A DNA stretch of 64,000 nucleotides from Pokkaliibacter plantistimulans (GCF_003194385.1 NZ_LAPT01000022.1:45864-109863), one strand, 5' to 3'; shown: positions 17,945 to 26,603, counted from the first letter of the stretch. Program-made: numbers and translations. The notes: generated from the sequence alone by a model not told the origin.

Positions 17945-18769
17945 ATGTCGTCATCCGCATCGACCCGTGCAGCTGGCGTGGCCCAGCCTGCCATCAGCTA
18001 TAAAGCCAGGATTCGTCTGTACCAGCTCGCGTTGCTGATCGGACTGTTTCTGTTCTGGGGGATCACCACGCACTACGGCATTCTGCCCAGCTTCTTCTTC
18101 GGTGAGCCGATCCCCGTGCTGCAACAGGTTTTCGACTGGTTCAGCGGCACCGCCATCTACATGCATCTGGGGATTACCCTGCTGGAAACGCTGCTGGCGT
18201 TCGTGATCGGTGCCGTACTGGCCATGATCGTCGGCCTGTGGCTGGGGCTGAATGATCTGGCCTCCGCTGTGGCTGACCCTTACATCAAGGCCATGAATGC
18301 GATGCCAAGGGTGATTCTGGCGCCGATCTTCGCCGTCTGGTTCGGTCTGGGTATCTGGTCCAAGGTCGCGCTGGGGATCACCCTGGTGTTCTTTATCGTG
18401 TTCTTCAACGTGTATCAGGGCGTGCGTGAAGTCAGCCCGACCCTGGTGGCCAATGCGCGTATGCTGGGCGCCTCACGCAAGCAGCTGATCCGCAGTGTCT
18501 ACCTGCCTTCTGCCACCAGCTGGGTGTTCTCCAGCCTGCACACCTCGGTGGGGATGGCTTTCGTCGGTGCCGTGGTCGGTGAGTATCTGGGCTCGGCCCG
18601 TGGCATGGGCTATCTGATTCATCAGGCCGAAGGAGTCTTTGATATCAATACCGTGCTGGCAGGCATTCTGGTGCTGACCATCTTTGCCCTGATTCTCGAC
18701 GGTCTGGTGACGCTGGTGGAAAGCAAACTGCATGGCTGGCGGCCCGTCGCTGACCATTCCGGCCACTGA
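17945..18769 (+). CDS. NitT/TauT-type ABC transporter permease
   Basis: ATG 17945 follows GAGGAG with a seven-base spacer. The 274-residue protein has about six membrane segments and the EAA-type cytoplasmic loop, ANARMLGASRKQLIRSVYLPSA, which docks on the ATPase. The final part contains EYLGSARGMGYLI, typical of SsuC/TauC-like permeases. It completes a three-component importer with the two genes upstream. Confidence 0.95.
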   Translation: MSSSASTRAAGVAQPAISYKARIRLYQLALLIGLFLFWGITTHYGILPSFFFGEPIPVLQQVFDWFSGTAIYMHLGITLLETLLAFVIGAVLAMIVGLWLGLNDLASAVADPYIKAMNAMPRVILAPIFAVWFGLGIWSKVALGITLVFFIVFFNVYQGVREVSPTLVANARMLGASRKQLIRSVYLPSATSWVFSSLHTSVGMAFVGAVVGEYLGSARGMGYLIHQAEGVFDINTVLAGILVLTIFALILDGLVTLVESKLHGWRPVADHSGH

Positions 18770-18904
18770 CGGCCTGCACCCTGACTGGCGGGCATTGCCC
18801 GCTGGATCCTGCCCGGATCGTGAGCAGGTGCTTATCTCCGTGGTCTGTCTCCGCGTTTGCTGTGGTTTTTCGTCATCGTATTTTCTGTTGCAAGGGAGGC
18901 CTCC

Positions 18905-20113
18905 ATGCTGACCGATTCTACCCAACCGCTGCCCCTGCAGGGGGTCAAGGTCATCGAACTGGGAACCCTGATTGCAGGCCCGTACGCCGCCGCAGTACTG
19001 GCCCAGTTTGGTGCCGAAGTGATCAAGATCGAGTCGCCCAAGGGCGGCGATCCGCTGCGCACCTGGCGCAAAATGCACAAGGACACCTCGTTGTGGTGGT
19101 ATTCCCAGAGCCGCAACAAGAAATCCATCACGCTCAATCTCAAGTCGGCAGAAGGTCAGCAGATCGTCCGTGATCTGGTGCAGGAGGCCGATATCGTTAT
19201 CGAGAACTTCCGCCCCGGCTGTCTGGAAGAATGGGGGCTGGGCTGGGAGCAGCTGTCGGCACTCAATCCGGCCCTGATCATGGTGCGGATTTCTGGCTAC
19301 GGCCAGAGTGGCCCCTACAAGGACCGGCCGGGTTTTGCTGCCATCGCCGAGTCCATGGCGGGGATGCGTTATGTCACCGGTTACCCGGACCGGCCACCGG
19401 TGCGGGTCGGGGTCAGCATCGGCGATACCCTGGCTTCGCTGTACGGGGTGATCGGCGCCATGATGGCTATGCATCATCTGAAAGTGAATGGCGGCAAGGG
19501 CCAGTTTATCGACGTGGCGTTGTATGAAGCCGTGTTCGGCGTGATGGAAAGCCTGATTCCCGAGTTCTCGGCGACCGGCTTTATCCGTGAGCGCAGTGGC
19601 TCCAGCATGCCGGGCATTTCGCCTTCCAATACCTATCTCTGTGCCGACGGCAGCTATGTGGTGATTGCCGGGAATGGCGACAGCATCTTCAAACGCCTGA
19701 TGCAGGCGATTGGCCGTGCTGATCTGGCCGATGATCCGCGACTGGCCAAGAACGATGGCCGCGCCCGGCACAATGACGAGCTGGATGATGCCATTGGTGC
19801 CTGGACCGGTCAGCACAGTCTGGAGCAGGTACTGGCCGCGTTGCAGCAGGCCGAAGTGCCCTGCGGCAAGATCTACAACGCCGCCGATATCGCCAGTGAT
19901 CCGCATTTTGCCGCCCGCGAGATGATCGGCCACCACACGCTGGAAGACGGGCAGGCAGTGGATATTCCCGGCATCGTACCCAAGCTCAGCGCCACGCCGG
20001 GGCAGACCCGCTGGCTGGGACCGACCCTGGGCCAGCATACCGAAGAAGTACTGGCCAGCATCGGCATTGACGCCGCCCGGCTGGCGGACCTGAAAGCCCG
20101 TGGTGTGGTGTGA
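18905..20113 (+). CDS. Class III (CaiB/BaiF) CoA-transferase
   Basis: The 402-residue protein starts at ATG 18905 (AAGGGAGG upstream). It opens with GVKVIELGTLIAGPYAA and FGAEVIKIESPKGGDPLR, both family hallmarks. The predicted catalytic Asp is D174 in the segment VSIGDTLASLYGVIG, equivalent to Asp169 of formyl-CoA transferase, which carries the acyl-anhydride intermediate. These enzymes move CoA from a donor such as succinyl-CoA onto a free acid. It lies 135 bp after the ABC permease and 10 bp before an HMG-CoA-lyase-like gene, so the acid is probably the transported substrate and the acyl-CoA the substrate of that lyase. The human homologue SUGCT acts on glutarate and 3-hydroxy-3-methylglutarate. 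Confidence 0.92.
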   Translation: MLTDSTQPLPLQGVKVIELGTLIAGPYAAAVLAQFGAEVIKIESPKGGDPLRTWRKMHKDTSLWWYSQSRNKKSITLNLKSAEGQQIVRDLVQEADIVIENFRPGCLEEWGLGWEQLSALNPALIMVRISGYGQSGPYKDRPGFAAIAESMAGMRYVTGYPDRPPVRVGVSIGDTLASLYGVIGAMMAMHHLKVNGGKGQFIDVALYEAVFGVMESLIPEFSATGFIRERSGSSMPGISPSNTYLCADGSYVVIAGNGDSIFKRLMQAIGRADLADDPRLAKNDGRARHNDELDDAIGAWTGQHSLEQVLAALQQAEVPCGKIYNAADIASDPHFAAREMIGHHTLEDGQAVDIPGIVPKLSATPGQTRWLGPTLGQHTEEVLASIGIDAARLADLKARGVV

Positions 20114-20123
20114 GGGAAAGGTC

Positions 20124-21083
20124 ATGAGTCTGTTTTCAGCACTGGCGGCCGGTGAGCGGCTGCAACTGGCCATAAACGAAGTGATGACCCGCGACGGGCT
20201 GCAGAGTGAAGTGCTGTTCGTGCCGACCGAGGCCAAGATCGCGCTGGTCGATCAGCTGTCCCGCACCGGGCTGGCCAAGATCGAGGTGACCTCCTTTGTG
20301 TCACCCAAAGCCATCCCCAATCTGCGTGATGCGGCGGAAGTGATGGCCGAAATCATTCGTCATCCCGGCGTGACCTATGTGGCGCTGGTACCCAATGTGC
20401 GTGGGGCGGAGCGGGCGCTGGCGTGCTCGGTGGATGAGATCAATCTGGTGATGTCGATTGGCGAAGAACACAATCTGGCCAATATGCGCATGACCTGTGC
20501 CCAGTCGCTGGCGCAGTTTGCCGACGTGATGTCCCTGCTGCAGGGCTCGCCGATGAAGGTTAATGGCACGCTGGCCACCGCATTTGGCTGCCCGTTTGGC
20601 GGCCGGCAGAGTGATGAGCGGGTACGCTGGGCCATTGATGCCTATCTGGAACTCGGCATGCACAGCATCACGCTGGCCGATACCACCGGCATGGCCTTTC
20701 CCCGGCAGGTGTATGAACGAGTCGCGGCGGTCAGATCAGCCTATCCACAGCTGCCCCTGACGCTGCATTTCCACAATACCCGCGGGATGGGGCTGGCCAA
20801 TGTGCTGGCCGCTGTAGAGGCTGGCGCACGCTCCTTTGATGCCTCGCTGGGCGGCATTGGTGGCTGCCCTTATGCACCGGGCGCCAGCGGTAATATCAGC
20901 ACCGAGGATACGGTGCATATGCTGGAAGGCTGCGGTATCGCCACCGGCGTTGATCTGGATGCACTGCTAGCGATCGGCCGTGAGCTGCCCACCTTGCTCG
21001 GTCACGATCTGCCCGGGCAGATTCTCAAGGCGGGAAAAAGCTCGGAACTGCGTCAGCGCGGGAGTGTCAAAGCCCAGTCGTGA
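20124..21083 (+). CDS. HMG-CoA-lyase-like enzyme
   Basis: A 319-residue TIM-barrel lyase of the HMGL family. The catalytic Arg-Asp pair is R23-D24 in VMTRDGLQSE, the metal-binding histidines are H215 and H217 in LHFHNTRGMGLAN, and the catalytic-loop Cys is C248 in GGIGGCPYAPGASGN, which matches the HMG-CoA lyase signature. The family cleaves 3-hydroxy-3-methylglutaryl-CoA to acetyl-CoA and acetoacetate, or related branched 3-hydroxyacyl-CoAs. It follows the CoA-transferase by 10 bases and is surely co-transcribed with it. No liu/atu leucine-degradation genes accompany it, which argues that the substrate comes from outside the cell through the upstream ABC importer. Confidence 0.9.
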   Translation: MSLFSALAAGERLQLAINEVMTRDGLQSEVLFVPTEAKIALVDQLSRTGLAKIEVTSFVSPKAIPNLRDAAEVMAEIIRHPGVTYVALVPNVRGAERALACSVDEINLVMSIGEEHNLANMRMTCAQSLAQFADVMSLLQGSPMKVNGTLATAFGCPFGGRQSDERVRWAIDAYLELGMHSITLADTTGMAFPRQVYERVAAVRSAYPQLPLTLHFHNTRGMGLANVLAAVEAGARSFDASLGGIGGCPYAPGASGNISTEDTVHMLEGCGIATGVDLDALLAIGRELPTLLGHDLPGQILKAGKSSELRQRGSVKAQS

Positions 21084-21100
21084 CCTGCAGGCGGGGCAAA

Positions 21101-21133
21101 CTATGGGGCTGGGAAATCTATGGGGCTGGGAAA
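21101..21133. repeat. 16-bp tandem repeat over the start of the hydrolase gene
   Basis: CTATGGGGCTGGGAAA occurs at 21101-21116 and again at 21118-21133, separated by one base. Each copy supplies an ATG, but the two are in different frames; only the second leads into the hydrolase. Confidence 0.85.
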
Positions 21134-21914
21134 ACAAAGGGGGTACGGCACGTTGCTGGCGCCGCTGCTTATTGCGATGGCCGCCGCAGCCCATGCTGCC
21201 CCGCTAACGGAACCGGCTTATACCTCTGCGGTGTTGACCCTGTCGGGCAGCACCGCGCGTGCCCTGTATTTAAGCCCTGCTCATCCGCGTGCGGTCCTGC
21301 TGATGCTGATCGGCGGTACCGGACAGCTGGGGCTGACAGCGGATGGTCATCTGGCTCACCGCGCCAATGTGCTGGTGCGCACCCGTCGTGACTGGCTGGC
21401 GCGTGGCTATGCCGTGCTGCTGCCCGATGCACCTGATCGCCATAGCCTGCGCGGTCAGCGATCCTCCTCTGCCTATCTGGCGTACCTCAACCGCTGGCTG
21501 GACCGTATAGCAGGTCAGACTGCTGCACCGGTGATTCTGCTGGGAACCAGTCAGGGCTCGATTGCTGCCGTCAATGGCGCCGCCCATCTGGCTGCACGCC
21601 TGCACGGCGTGGTACTCAGTGAGCCTGTTACGGTGCCGGGTGGCAGTCACGAGACGGTATTTGATGCAGGCCTGCAGCAGGTAGCACTGCCCACCCTGAT
21701 TGTGGCCAACCATGATGATCAGTGCCCGGTCACTCCGGCCAGTGGTGCGGCACAGATGATGGCTCGGATGCCGCTGGCGCCGACCCGGCTGGCGTATGTC
21801 GATGGTGGCGAGGGCAACAGCGCTCACTGCGACTCGCTGTCAGCCCACGGCTACCGTGGGCAGGAAGCTGCCTTTGTCCAGCAGGTGGCAACGTGGATAC
21901 AGCAGCTGCATTGA
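21120..21914 (+). CDS. Secreted alpha/beta-hydrolase-like protein
   Basis: The 264-residue product has an N-terminal hydrophobic segment ending in AHAAP (signal peptide, cleavage near residue 27). The nucleophile elbow is GTSQGS (Ser in LLGTSQGSIAAV), the acid is probably Asp in IVANHDDQCPV, and a His follows in EGNSAHCDS; together these form a likely catalytic triad. It is a dienelactone-hydrolase-like fold, but I cannot name the substrate. The start is uncertain: ATG 21120 lies in a duplicated 16-bp sequence and has only GGGA upstream. It is 36 bases downstream of the lyase gene, so it may belong to the same transcript, perhaps releasing the acid outside the cytoplasm. Confidence 0.75.
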   Translation: MGLGKQRGYGTLLAPLLIAMAAAAHAAPLTEPAYTSAVLTLSGSTARALYLSPAHPRAVLLMLIGGTGQLGLTADGHLAHRANVLVRTRRDWLARGYAVLLPDAPDRHSLRGQRSSSAYLAYLNRWLDRIAGQTAAPVILLGTSQGSIAAVNGAAHLAARLHGVVLSEPVTVPGGSHETVFDAGLQQVALPTLIVANHDDQCPVTPASGAAQMMARMPLAPTRLAYVDGGEGNSAHCDSLSAHGYRGQEAAFVQQVATWIQQLH

Positions 21915-22135
21915 CCTGAGTGCCTGTTCATGCTGTGCTGCGCGTCGGCCTAATCGCATGAAAGATCAGCGGAATGCTCGGTTTTGCCACCAGCACACGG
22001 CTTCCTGAGCGCTTTTTTGCTGTGTTTGGCCTCTGCTCGTGAGATCGATCACACGTTCTTGATCGGGCCTTCAGACATTTCCAGACGTTCTGTTCCGAAT
22101 CACTCCGCATTTATGCCGTATAGCAAGGGGCTGCC

Positions 22136-22567
22136 ATGTCCACGTCCACTCTGCAGTACCATCTGGATCGCACACTCACTGCCGATCAGTTTATTGATGT
22201 TCTGAATCGCTCCAGTCTGGGTGAGCGCCGCCCGGTGGATGACCGTACCACCATTCAGGGCATGCTTGATCATGCCGATCTGCTGATCACCGCCTGGGAT
22301 GGCGAAACTCTGGTAGGGGTATCGCGCGCTGTGACTGACTTCCACTACTGCTGTTATCTGTCTGATCTGGCGGTAGACAAGGCCTGTCAGCATCAGGGGA
22401 TAGGCATCGCGCTGATGGAGCTGACCCGTCAGCAGCTGGGGCCAAAGTGCACGCTGATTCTGCTGGCCGCTCCCGCCGCACAGGACTATTACCCCAAGGT
22501 CGGGTTCGACGCCCATCCACGCTGCTGGGTTGTGGCGCCGGGTAACAGGATTGAACGCAAGGGCTGA
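22136..22567 (+). CDS. GNAT-family N-acetyltransferase
   Basis: A protein of 143 residues with the GNAT acetyl-CoA-binding signature QHQGIGIALMELTRQQL (motif A, Q/RxxGxG/A) preceded by YLSDLAVDKACQ, and a later YYPKVGF segment (motif B). It would transfer an acetyl group from acetyl-CoA to a small molecule or protein amine; the acceptor is unknown. It stands alone, with about 220 bp of non-coding sequence before it. Confidence 0.9.
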   Translation: MSTSTLQYHLDRTLTADQFIDVLNRSSLGERRPVDDRTTIQGMLDHADLLITAWDGETLVGVSRAVTDFHYCCYLSDLAVDKACQHQGIGIALMELTRQQLGPKCTLILLAAPAAQDYYPKVGFDAHPRCWVVAPGNRIERKG

Positions 22568-22622
22568 ACGGCAACGCGGCCAGCCATTGGCAGCGACAAG
22601 GTCTGAGCACATCACCGGTGGG

Positions 22623-23021
22623 TCAGGCTTGCATGCGCCTTCCCGTTAGCTGCCGGTGCAGCACTAGGCTCAGCCAGGTGAAGGCTGCAATGCCCAGTGC
22701 GTCGGCCAGCAGATCCTTGCCATCAAGGGTGCGGGAAGGGAAGAAGTATTGGCTCAGTTCTTCCAGCAGTACGAAGCTCAGCACTGCCAGTGTGCCGTAG
22801 GGTAAGGTCAGGCGCTGCCAGCGTATTCCGCGGCAGGCACTGGCCAGATTGACCAGCAGGGTGAGCAGGCCAAACAGGCCCAGATGGCCGACCTTGTCGG
22901 CGTAGGGCGTACGGCGGACAAAGTCGAGAAAGAGGTTACTGGCGCCGGTATCGGCCTGATAGATGATCCACAGGATAAAGGCAAAGAAAGTAAGGGCGAG
23001 GCTGCTGATCAGTGTGCGCAT
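22623..23021 (-). CDS. VanZ-like membrane protein
   Basis: ATG 23021 has AGGA seven bases upstream; an in-frame ATG at 23054 is less likely. The 132-residue product has four membrane segments and conserved VanZ features: ADKVGHLGLFGLLTLL in the second segment and EELSQYFFPSRTLDGKDLLADALG between the third and fourth. VanZ of enterococci gives low teicoplanin resistance by an unclear mechanism; in Proteobacteria these short relatives are common and their role is unknown. It converges on the GNAT gene. Confidence 0.85.
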   Translation of the reverse strand: MRTLISSLALTFFAFILWIIYQADTGASNLFLDFVRRTPYADKVGHLGLFGLLTLLVNLASACRGIRWQRLTLPYGTLAVLSFVLLEELSQYFFPSRTLDGKDLLADALGIAAFTWLSLVLHRQLTGRRMQA

Positions 23022-23250
23022 GGTCCATTCCTGCGTGATGAAGAATGAGGGCATGCTAGCACTGTGATCCCAGTCTCCACCGTGTGGATTCGGTGTGCTT
23101 TTGCAGTGCGGGGCAAGAAGGCAGAAAAGCGCCTGATCGGCACCGGTCCGGCACGATTTCTGCTCATTCTCTGATCATTCAGCCTGTACCCGTGATTGGC
23201 TACTGGGGTAAAATGCCCGTCCAATGAATACCCGCCGGAGTGTCTCTTCA

Positions 23251-23856
23251 ATGTATCAGCTTGATGATCTCGAACAATTACTGGAACAGCGCCCGGAATG
23301 GCAGCGCGCCCTGTTCGCGGTCTCCATGGCAGAACGCCTTTTTCCCAACTATGCCCTGTTTGCGCGGGTCGCCGAATTCGGTGATGTAGCGGTGCTGCGC
23401 AACGCACTGGACAAAACCTGGGACAAGCTGGCGGGCCGCCGCAACGTGGTACATGTGGAAGAGTTGCTGGACGAGCTGGACAGCGTCACTCCTGACCTGC
23501 GTGAGTTCGATATGTACGGCGCTCACGCCGCACTGGACTCCTGTGTCGCTCTGAACACCGCGCTGAATGCACTGGAAAGCGGCGAAGCCGCCGATGCTGC
23601 CTCTTCGGCACAGGTAGTGCAGGAATGCATCGCCGGTTTTGTCGAGTTCACGGCACCCAATGACGACCTGTCCGACGAAGAGCTGGTACGTCTAATCAAT
23701 ACCCATGAGCTGACTCAGCAGCAGGACGAATACGTTGCCTGGTTGCTGGATGAGCTGAAGCAGCACACCAAGGTGGATGCTGCCTGGATCGACGAGCTGC
23801 GTGCAGCGGCTGTCAATGAAGGCGTAAGTGCCATCGGGATCTCTGACGACGAGTAA
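23251..23856 (+). CDS. DUF416 (YjaG-like) protein
   Basis: I choose ATG 23251 (GGAG ten bases upstream) over ATG 23224. The 201-residue protein matches the DUF416/YjaG family over its full length: WQRALFAVSMAERLFPNYALF, then EFDMYGAHAALDSCVALN in the middle and a C-terminal helix ending in GVSAIGIS. It is cytosolic, acidic and helical. Its function is not known. The flavoprotein gene starts six bases after its stop codon, so the two are co-transcribed. Confidence 0.88.
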   Translation: MYQLDDLEQLLEQRPEWQRALFAVSMAERLFPNYALFARVAEFGDVAVLRNALDKTWDKLAGRRNVVHVEELLDELDSVTPDLREFDMYGAHAALDSCVALNTALNALESGEAADAASSAQVVQECIAGFVEFTAPNDDLSDEELVRLINTHELTQQQDEYVAWLLDELKQHTKVDAAWIDELRAAAVNEGVSAIGISDDE

Positions 23857-23861
23857 CACCC

Positions 23862-25481
23862 ATGGCCGCAACGCCCTCTATTGCGGTCGGTTATGCCAGC
23901 GAATCGGGTAATGCCGAAACGCTGGCCAGACATCTGACCCAACTGCTGCACGATCAGTTCCAGCAGCAACTACCCTCCCAGACGCCCGCCATTACCTGCC
24001 TGAGTCTTGACGATCTGGCAGCCCAGGTGGCGCACGCCGATATTCTGCTGCTGATCAGCAGCACCTATGGTGCCGGTGATATTCCCTCCAACGGCGGGCA
24101 TTTCCTCAGCGAACTGAAAGCCAAACGGCTGCAGGTGCAGGAAAAACAGATGGCGGTGCTGGCGCTGGGAGACCGTGCCTACGATTCGTTCTGTCAGGCC
24201 GGTCGTGATCTCTATCGACTGCTGGCGGAGCAGGGTGCCCATGTGTTGGTGCCCCTGTTCGAGGCCGATACCAGTTTTCAGCCAACCTATAACCAGTGGC
24301 TCAGCCGCTTGCTGCCACGCCTTGGGCTGGCGGTACCGGAAAAGCTGCTGGCCTTCAGCAAGACCTACAGTGCCAGAGAGCCTTTTCTGGCGACGCTGAC
24401 GCATCAGCACCGTTTGACCTCCGCTACGGCTGACAAGGACGTACGCCACTATGTACTGAATATCAGCGGTGCCGGGATACATTATCAGGCGGGTGACAGT
24501 ATCGGGGTGATGCCGGTCAACAGCCGTCAGCGGGTCGATGAGGTGCTGGCAGCGGCGGGCTTGCAGGGCAATGAATACTGCCGCCGTGCCGATGGCCATG
24601 ATGGCCCCGTTGCTGAGTTGCTGAGCCGGTATATCGAGCTGACAACCCCCGGCCAGACCATGTTGCAGTGGCTGGCTGAGATTACCGGGGCCGAATGGTT
24701 ACAGGCCCTGCTGCATCCCAGTCAGGTGCAGGCCCTGTGTCAGTTCCAGTTCACGACTGATCTGGCCGAGGTACTGCGCCGCGTGGTAGGGCAGGTTGAT
24801 CCGTTGCAGCTGCTGGCCCGGCAGAGCGGCTTGTTGCCCCGTTACTATTCGCTGAGTGCCAGTCCGCTGAGCCATCCTGATGAGTTACATCTGACCGTCG
24901 CCACCCTGAGCTACAGCAAGCAGGGTGCCACTGTGCAGGGTACTGCCTCAGGCTGGCTGGCCAGCTTGCCGCTGGGTGCGAAGGTTCCTGTATTCCTGCA
25001 GCCCAGCCCGCTGTTCCGTCTGCCGGAAGACCCTGATCGCGATGTCATCATGATTGGTCCGGGTACCGGTATCGCGCCTTTCAGAGCCTTTCTGCATGAG
25101 CGTGAACAGCTGCAGGCCCGTGGTCGTAACTGGCTGTTCTTCGGCGAGCGCCATCGCGCCAGCCATTATCTTTATCAGGCGGACCTGCTGCGCTGGCAGC
25201 TGCGCAAGGAGCTGACCCGTCTGGATCTGGCGTTCTCCCGTGATCAGGCAGAGTCTGTCTACGTCCAGCACCTGTTGCTGCAACACGCTGCCGAGGTGTT
25301 CGCCTGGCTGGAAAACGGTGCTTCTATCTACGTCTGTGGCGACAAGACCCGCATGGCCGCTGATGTGGACCGGGCGCTACGTCAGGTGCTGGTGGAAGGC
25401 GGCGGCATGAGCGTGGCGGATGCCGGGCGCTATCTGCTCAGGTTGCGGATGGAAAAGCGCTATCTGCGCGACGTGTATTAA
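23862..25481 (+). CDS. CysJ-like diflavin reductase
   Basis: A 539-residue diflavin protein. Residues 5-150 form a flavodoxin-like FMN domain (GYASESGNAETLA; SSTYGAGDIPSNGGHFL), followed by a FAD/NADPH reductase with PRYYSLSAS (about 326-334, FAD) and GPGTGIAPFRAF (399-410, NADPH). The C-terminus YVCGDKTRMAADVDRAL is also typical. The best-known relative is the alpha subunit of sulfite reductase (CysJ), but no CysI-type hemoprotein is nearby and the order differs from cysJIH. It could serve another electron acceptor, such as a nitrate or sulfite reductase elsewhere. It is probably co-transcribed with the DUF416 gene. Confidence 0.88.
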   Translation: MAATPSIAVGYASESGNAETLARHLTQLLHDQFQQQLPSQTPAITCLSLDDLAAQVAHADILLLISSTYGAGDIPSNGGHFLSELKAKRLQVQEKQMAVLALGDRAYDSFCQAGRDLYRLLAEQGAHVLVPLFEADTSFQPTYNQWLSRLLPRLGLAVPEKLLAFSKTYSAREPFLATLTHQHRLTSATADKDVRHYVLNISGAGIHYQAGDSIGVMPVNSRQRVDEVLAAAGLQGNEYCRRADGHDGPVAELLSRYIELTTPGQTMLQWLAEITGAEWLQALLHPSQVQALCQFQFTTDLAEVLRRVVGQVDPLQLLARQSGLLPRYYSLSASPLSHPDELHLTVATLSYSKQGATVQGTASGWLASLPLGAKVPVFLQPSPLFRLPEDPDRDVIMIGPGTGIAPFRAFLHEREQLQARGRNWLFFGERHRASHYLYQADLLRWQLRKELTRLDLAFSRDQAESVYVQHLLLQHAAEVFAWLENGASIYVCGDKTRMAADVDRALRQVLVEGGGMSVADAGRYLLRLRMEKRYLRDVY

Positions 25482-25520
25482 GCCTGTTACTCCCCTCATG
25501 CGCGTCTCTCCAGCGCGTCG

Positions 25521-25558
25521 GTGTCGGCCACGTTAATCTGTTGTTACGTGGCCGACAC
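25521..25558 (+). terminator. 12-bp perfect stem-loop after the diflavin reductase
   Basis: GTGTCGGCCACG and CGTGGCCGACAC pair perfectly around a 14-base AT-rich loop, about 40 bases after the stop codon. No U-tract follows, so this may be a Rho-assisted end or an mRNA-stabilising hairpin. Confidence 0.55.
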
Positions 25559-25702
25559 GACCTGCAATCTCTGCTTCAGCCCATACCTCCACTGCTACGC
25601 ACCCATGCTGCCCTTTACACTCTCTATACAGCACTGCCGCTATGCTGTTGACGGCTGTGGCATCATCGCGCACACCGCGTCAGATGGTGCGAGGAGAGAA
25701 TC

Positions 25703-25870
25703 GTGAAGAAAAAGATGTTGATGTTGTCTGCCGTGGCGTTGCTGGGCCTGACACTGGGTGGCTGCTATCCCTGGTTCCCGTGGGGACCACATGATGGTGG
25801 CGGCGGTGGAGGTGGTGGCGGTCACTGGGGCGGCGGCGGTGGACCGGGTTCCGGTTACCATGGCCACTGA
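25703..25870 (+). CDS. Very small glycine-rich lipoprotein
   Basis: GTG 25703 follows GAGGAGAG by four bases. The 55-residue product has a positively charged start (KKK), a hydrophobic segment and the lipobox LGG-C at Cys21, so it should be lipidated and anchored in a membrane. The mature part is almost only Gly, His, Trp and Pro: PWFPWGPH, then a long Gly run broken by HW, and SGYHGH at the end. His and Trp in a Gly-rich frame could bind metal or cell-wall glycans, but this is speculation. I know no named family. The strong ribosome-binding site and lipobox argue that it is real. Confidence 0.75.
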   Translation: MKKKMLMLSAVALLGLTLGGCYPWFPWGPHDGGGGGGGGGHWGGGGGPGSGYHGH

Positions 25871-26603
25871 TGGCCACTGTTACCACTACTATTCAGAGCG
25901 CGGGCCGTTAGCCGCACGCAACAGGAAGGGAAATACCCAGCGGGTATAAGGTAAGACGGGGCAGAGCGGATCGTTGCCCCGTTGTGCTGAGCACGTGCTC
26001 ACGATCTGCCGCGTGTCAGCTACTAAGGGCTGACCTGGCTCTCGGCCTGTTCGACAATGTCCTTATTTTGCTACTGGTGTTCCGTCAGCATCTGGCCACG
26101 CAGCATGATCAGCCTGTAGCTGGCGATCAGGATCATTACCACGGTCATCTGGCCACGCAGCAGTGCCAGTTTCTGGTTGATGGAGACATGCATTGATAAT
26201 GTGTTGCACAGCAGTCAACCTCACTTCATCTAATGAGTTCTGTAATCTTCCGGGGAGCACAGTAGACACTGGCAGATGCAACATCTTTGATCAAAGTGGT
26301 GCTGCACTGCTGAATGATTGGTTTTCCATCGGCGGTGCAAGCTGAGTTCTCATTGGTAGCGGAAACAGGTTCAACTCACTGCCTGTCCCCGTGGAAATTG
26401 CGTTGCATTTCTTTCGCCCGATGATAGGGGCGGGCAGAACATTAGCTATAACGGTCCAGCTGTCAGCACCGCTCGTCATGTCGGCAGACCTGTGCAGATC
26501 AGCAGACAGCCAGATTGGCGCCTTTGGGGTGGTTGCGGCAAAACGTCATTCCCGCAAGATGTGCTAGCATTGCCGCGCTTTGCAGATAGGGGGCAGGAAG
26601 GTG
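25871..26603. other. Long intergenic region with repeats and a possible mini-ORF
   Basis: More than 700 bases without a well-supported gene. A hairpin ACGGGGCA/TGCCCCGT at 25956-25982 probably ends the lipoprotein transcript. A 17-bp direct repeat lies at 26089 and 26146. On the minus strand, about 26192-26074, a 39-codon ORF reads through that repeat, giving a hydrophobic peptide with LLRGQM and MLRGQM; it has no Shine-Dalgarno and may be a gene remnant. The rest shows nothing I recognise. Confidence 0.5.
26089..26162. repeat. 17-bp direct repeat pair
   Basis: CATCTGGCCACGCAGCA occurs at 26089-26105 and 26146-26162, 57 bp apart (19 codons), so both copies stay in the same frame of the minus-strand mini-ORF. 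Confidence 0.8.

Noticed and set aside
18473..20236. A 587-codon open frame on the minus strand
   Set aside because: It lies opposite the permease and CoA-transferase genes, which have clear families, motifs and ribosome-binding sites; its translation is His/Gln/Gly-rich without motifs, as expected for an antisense shadow in GC-rich DNA.
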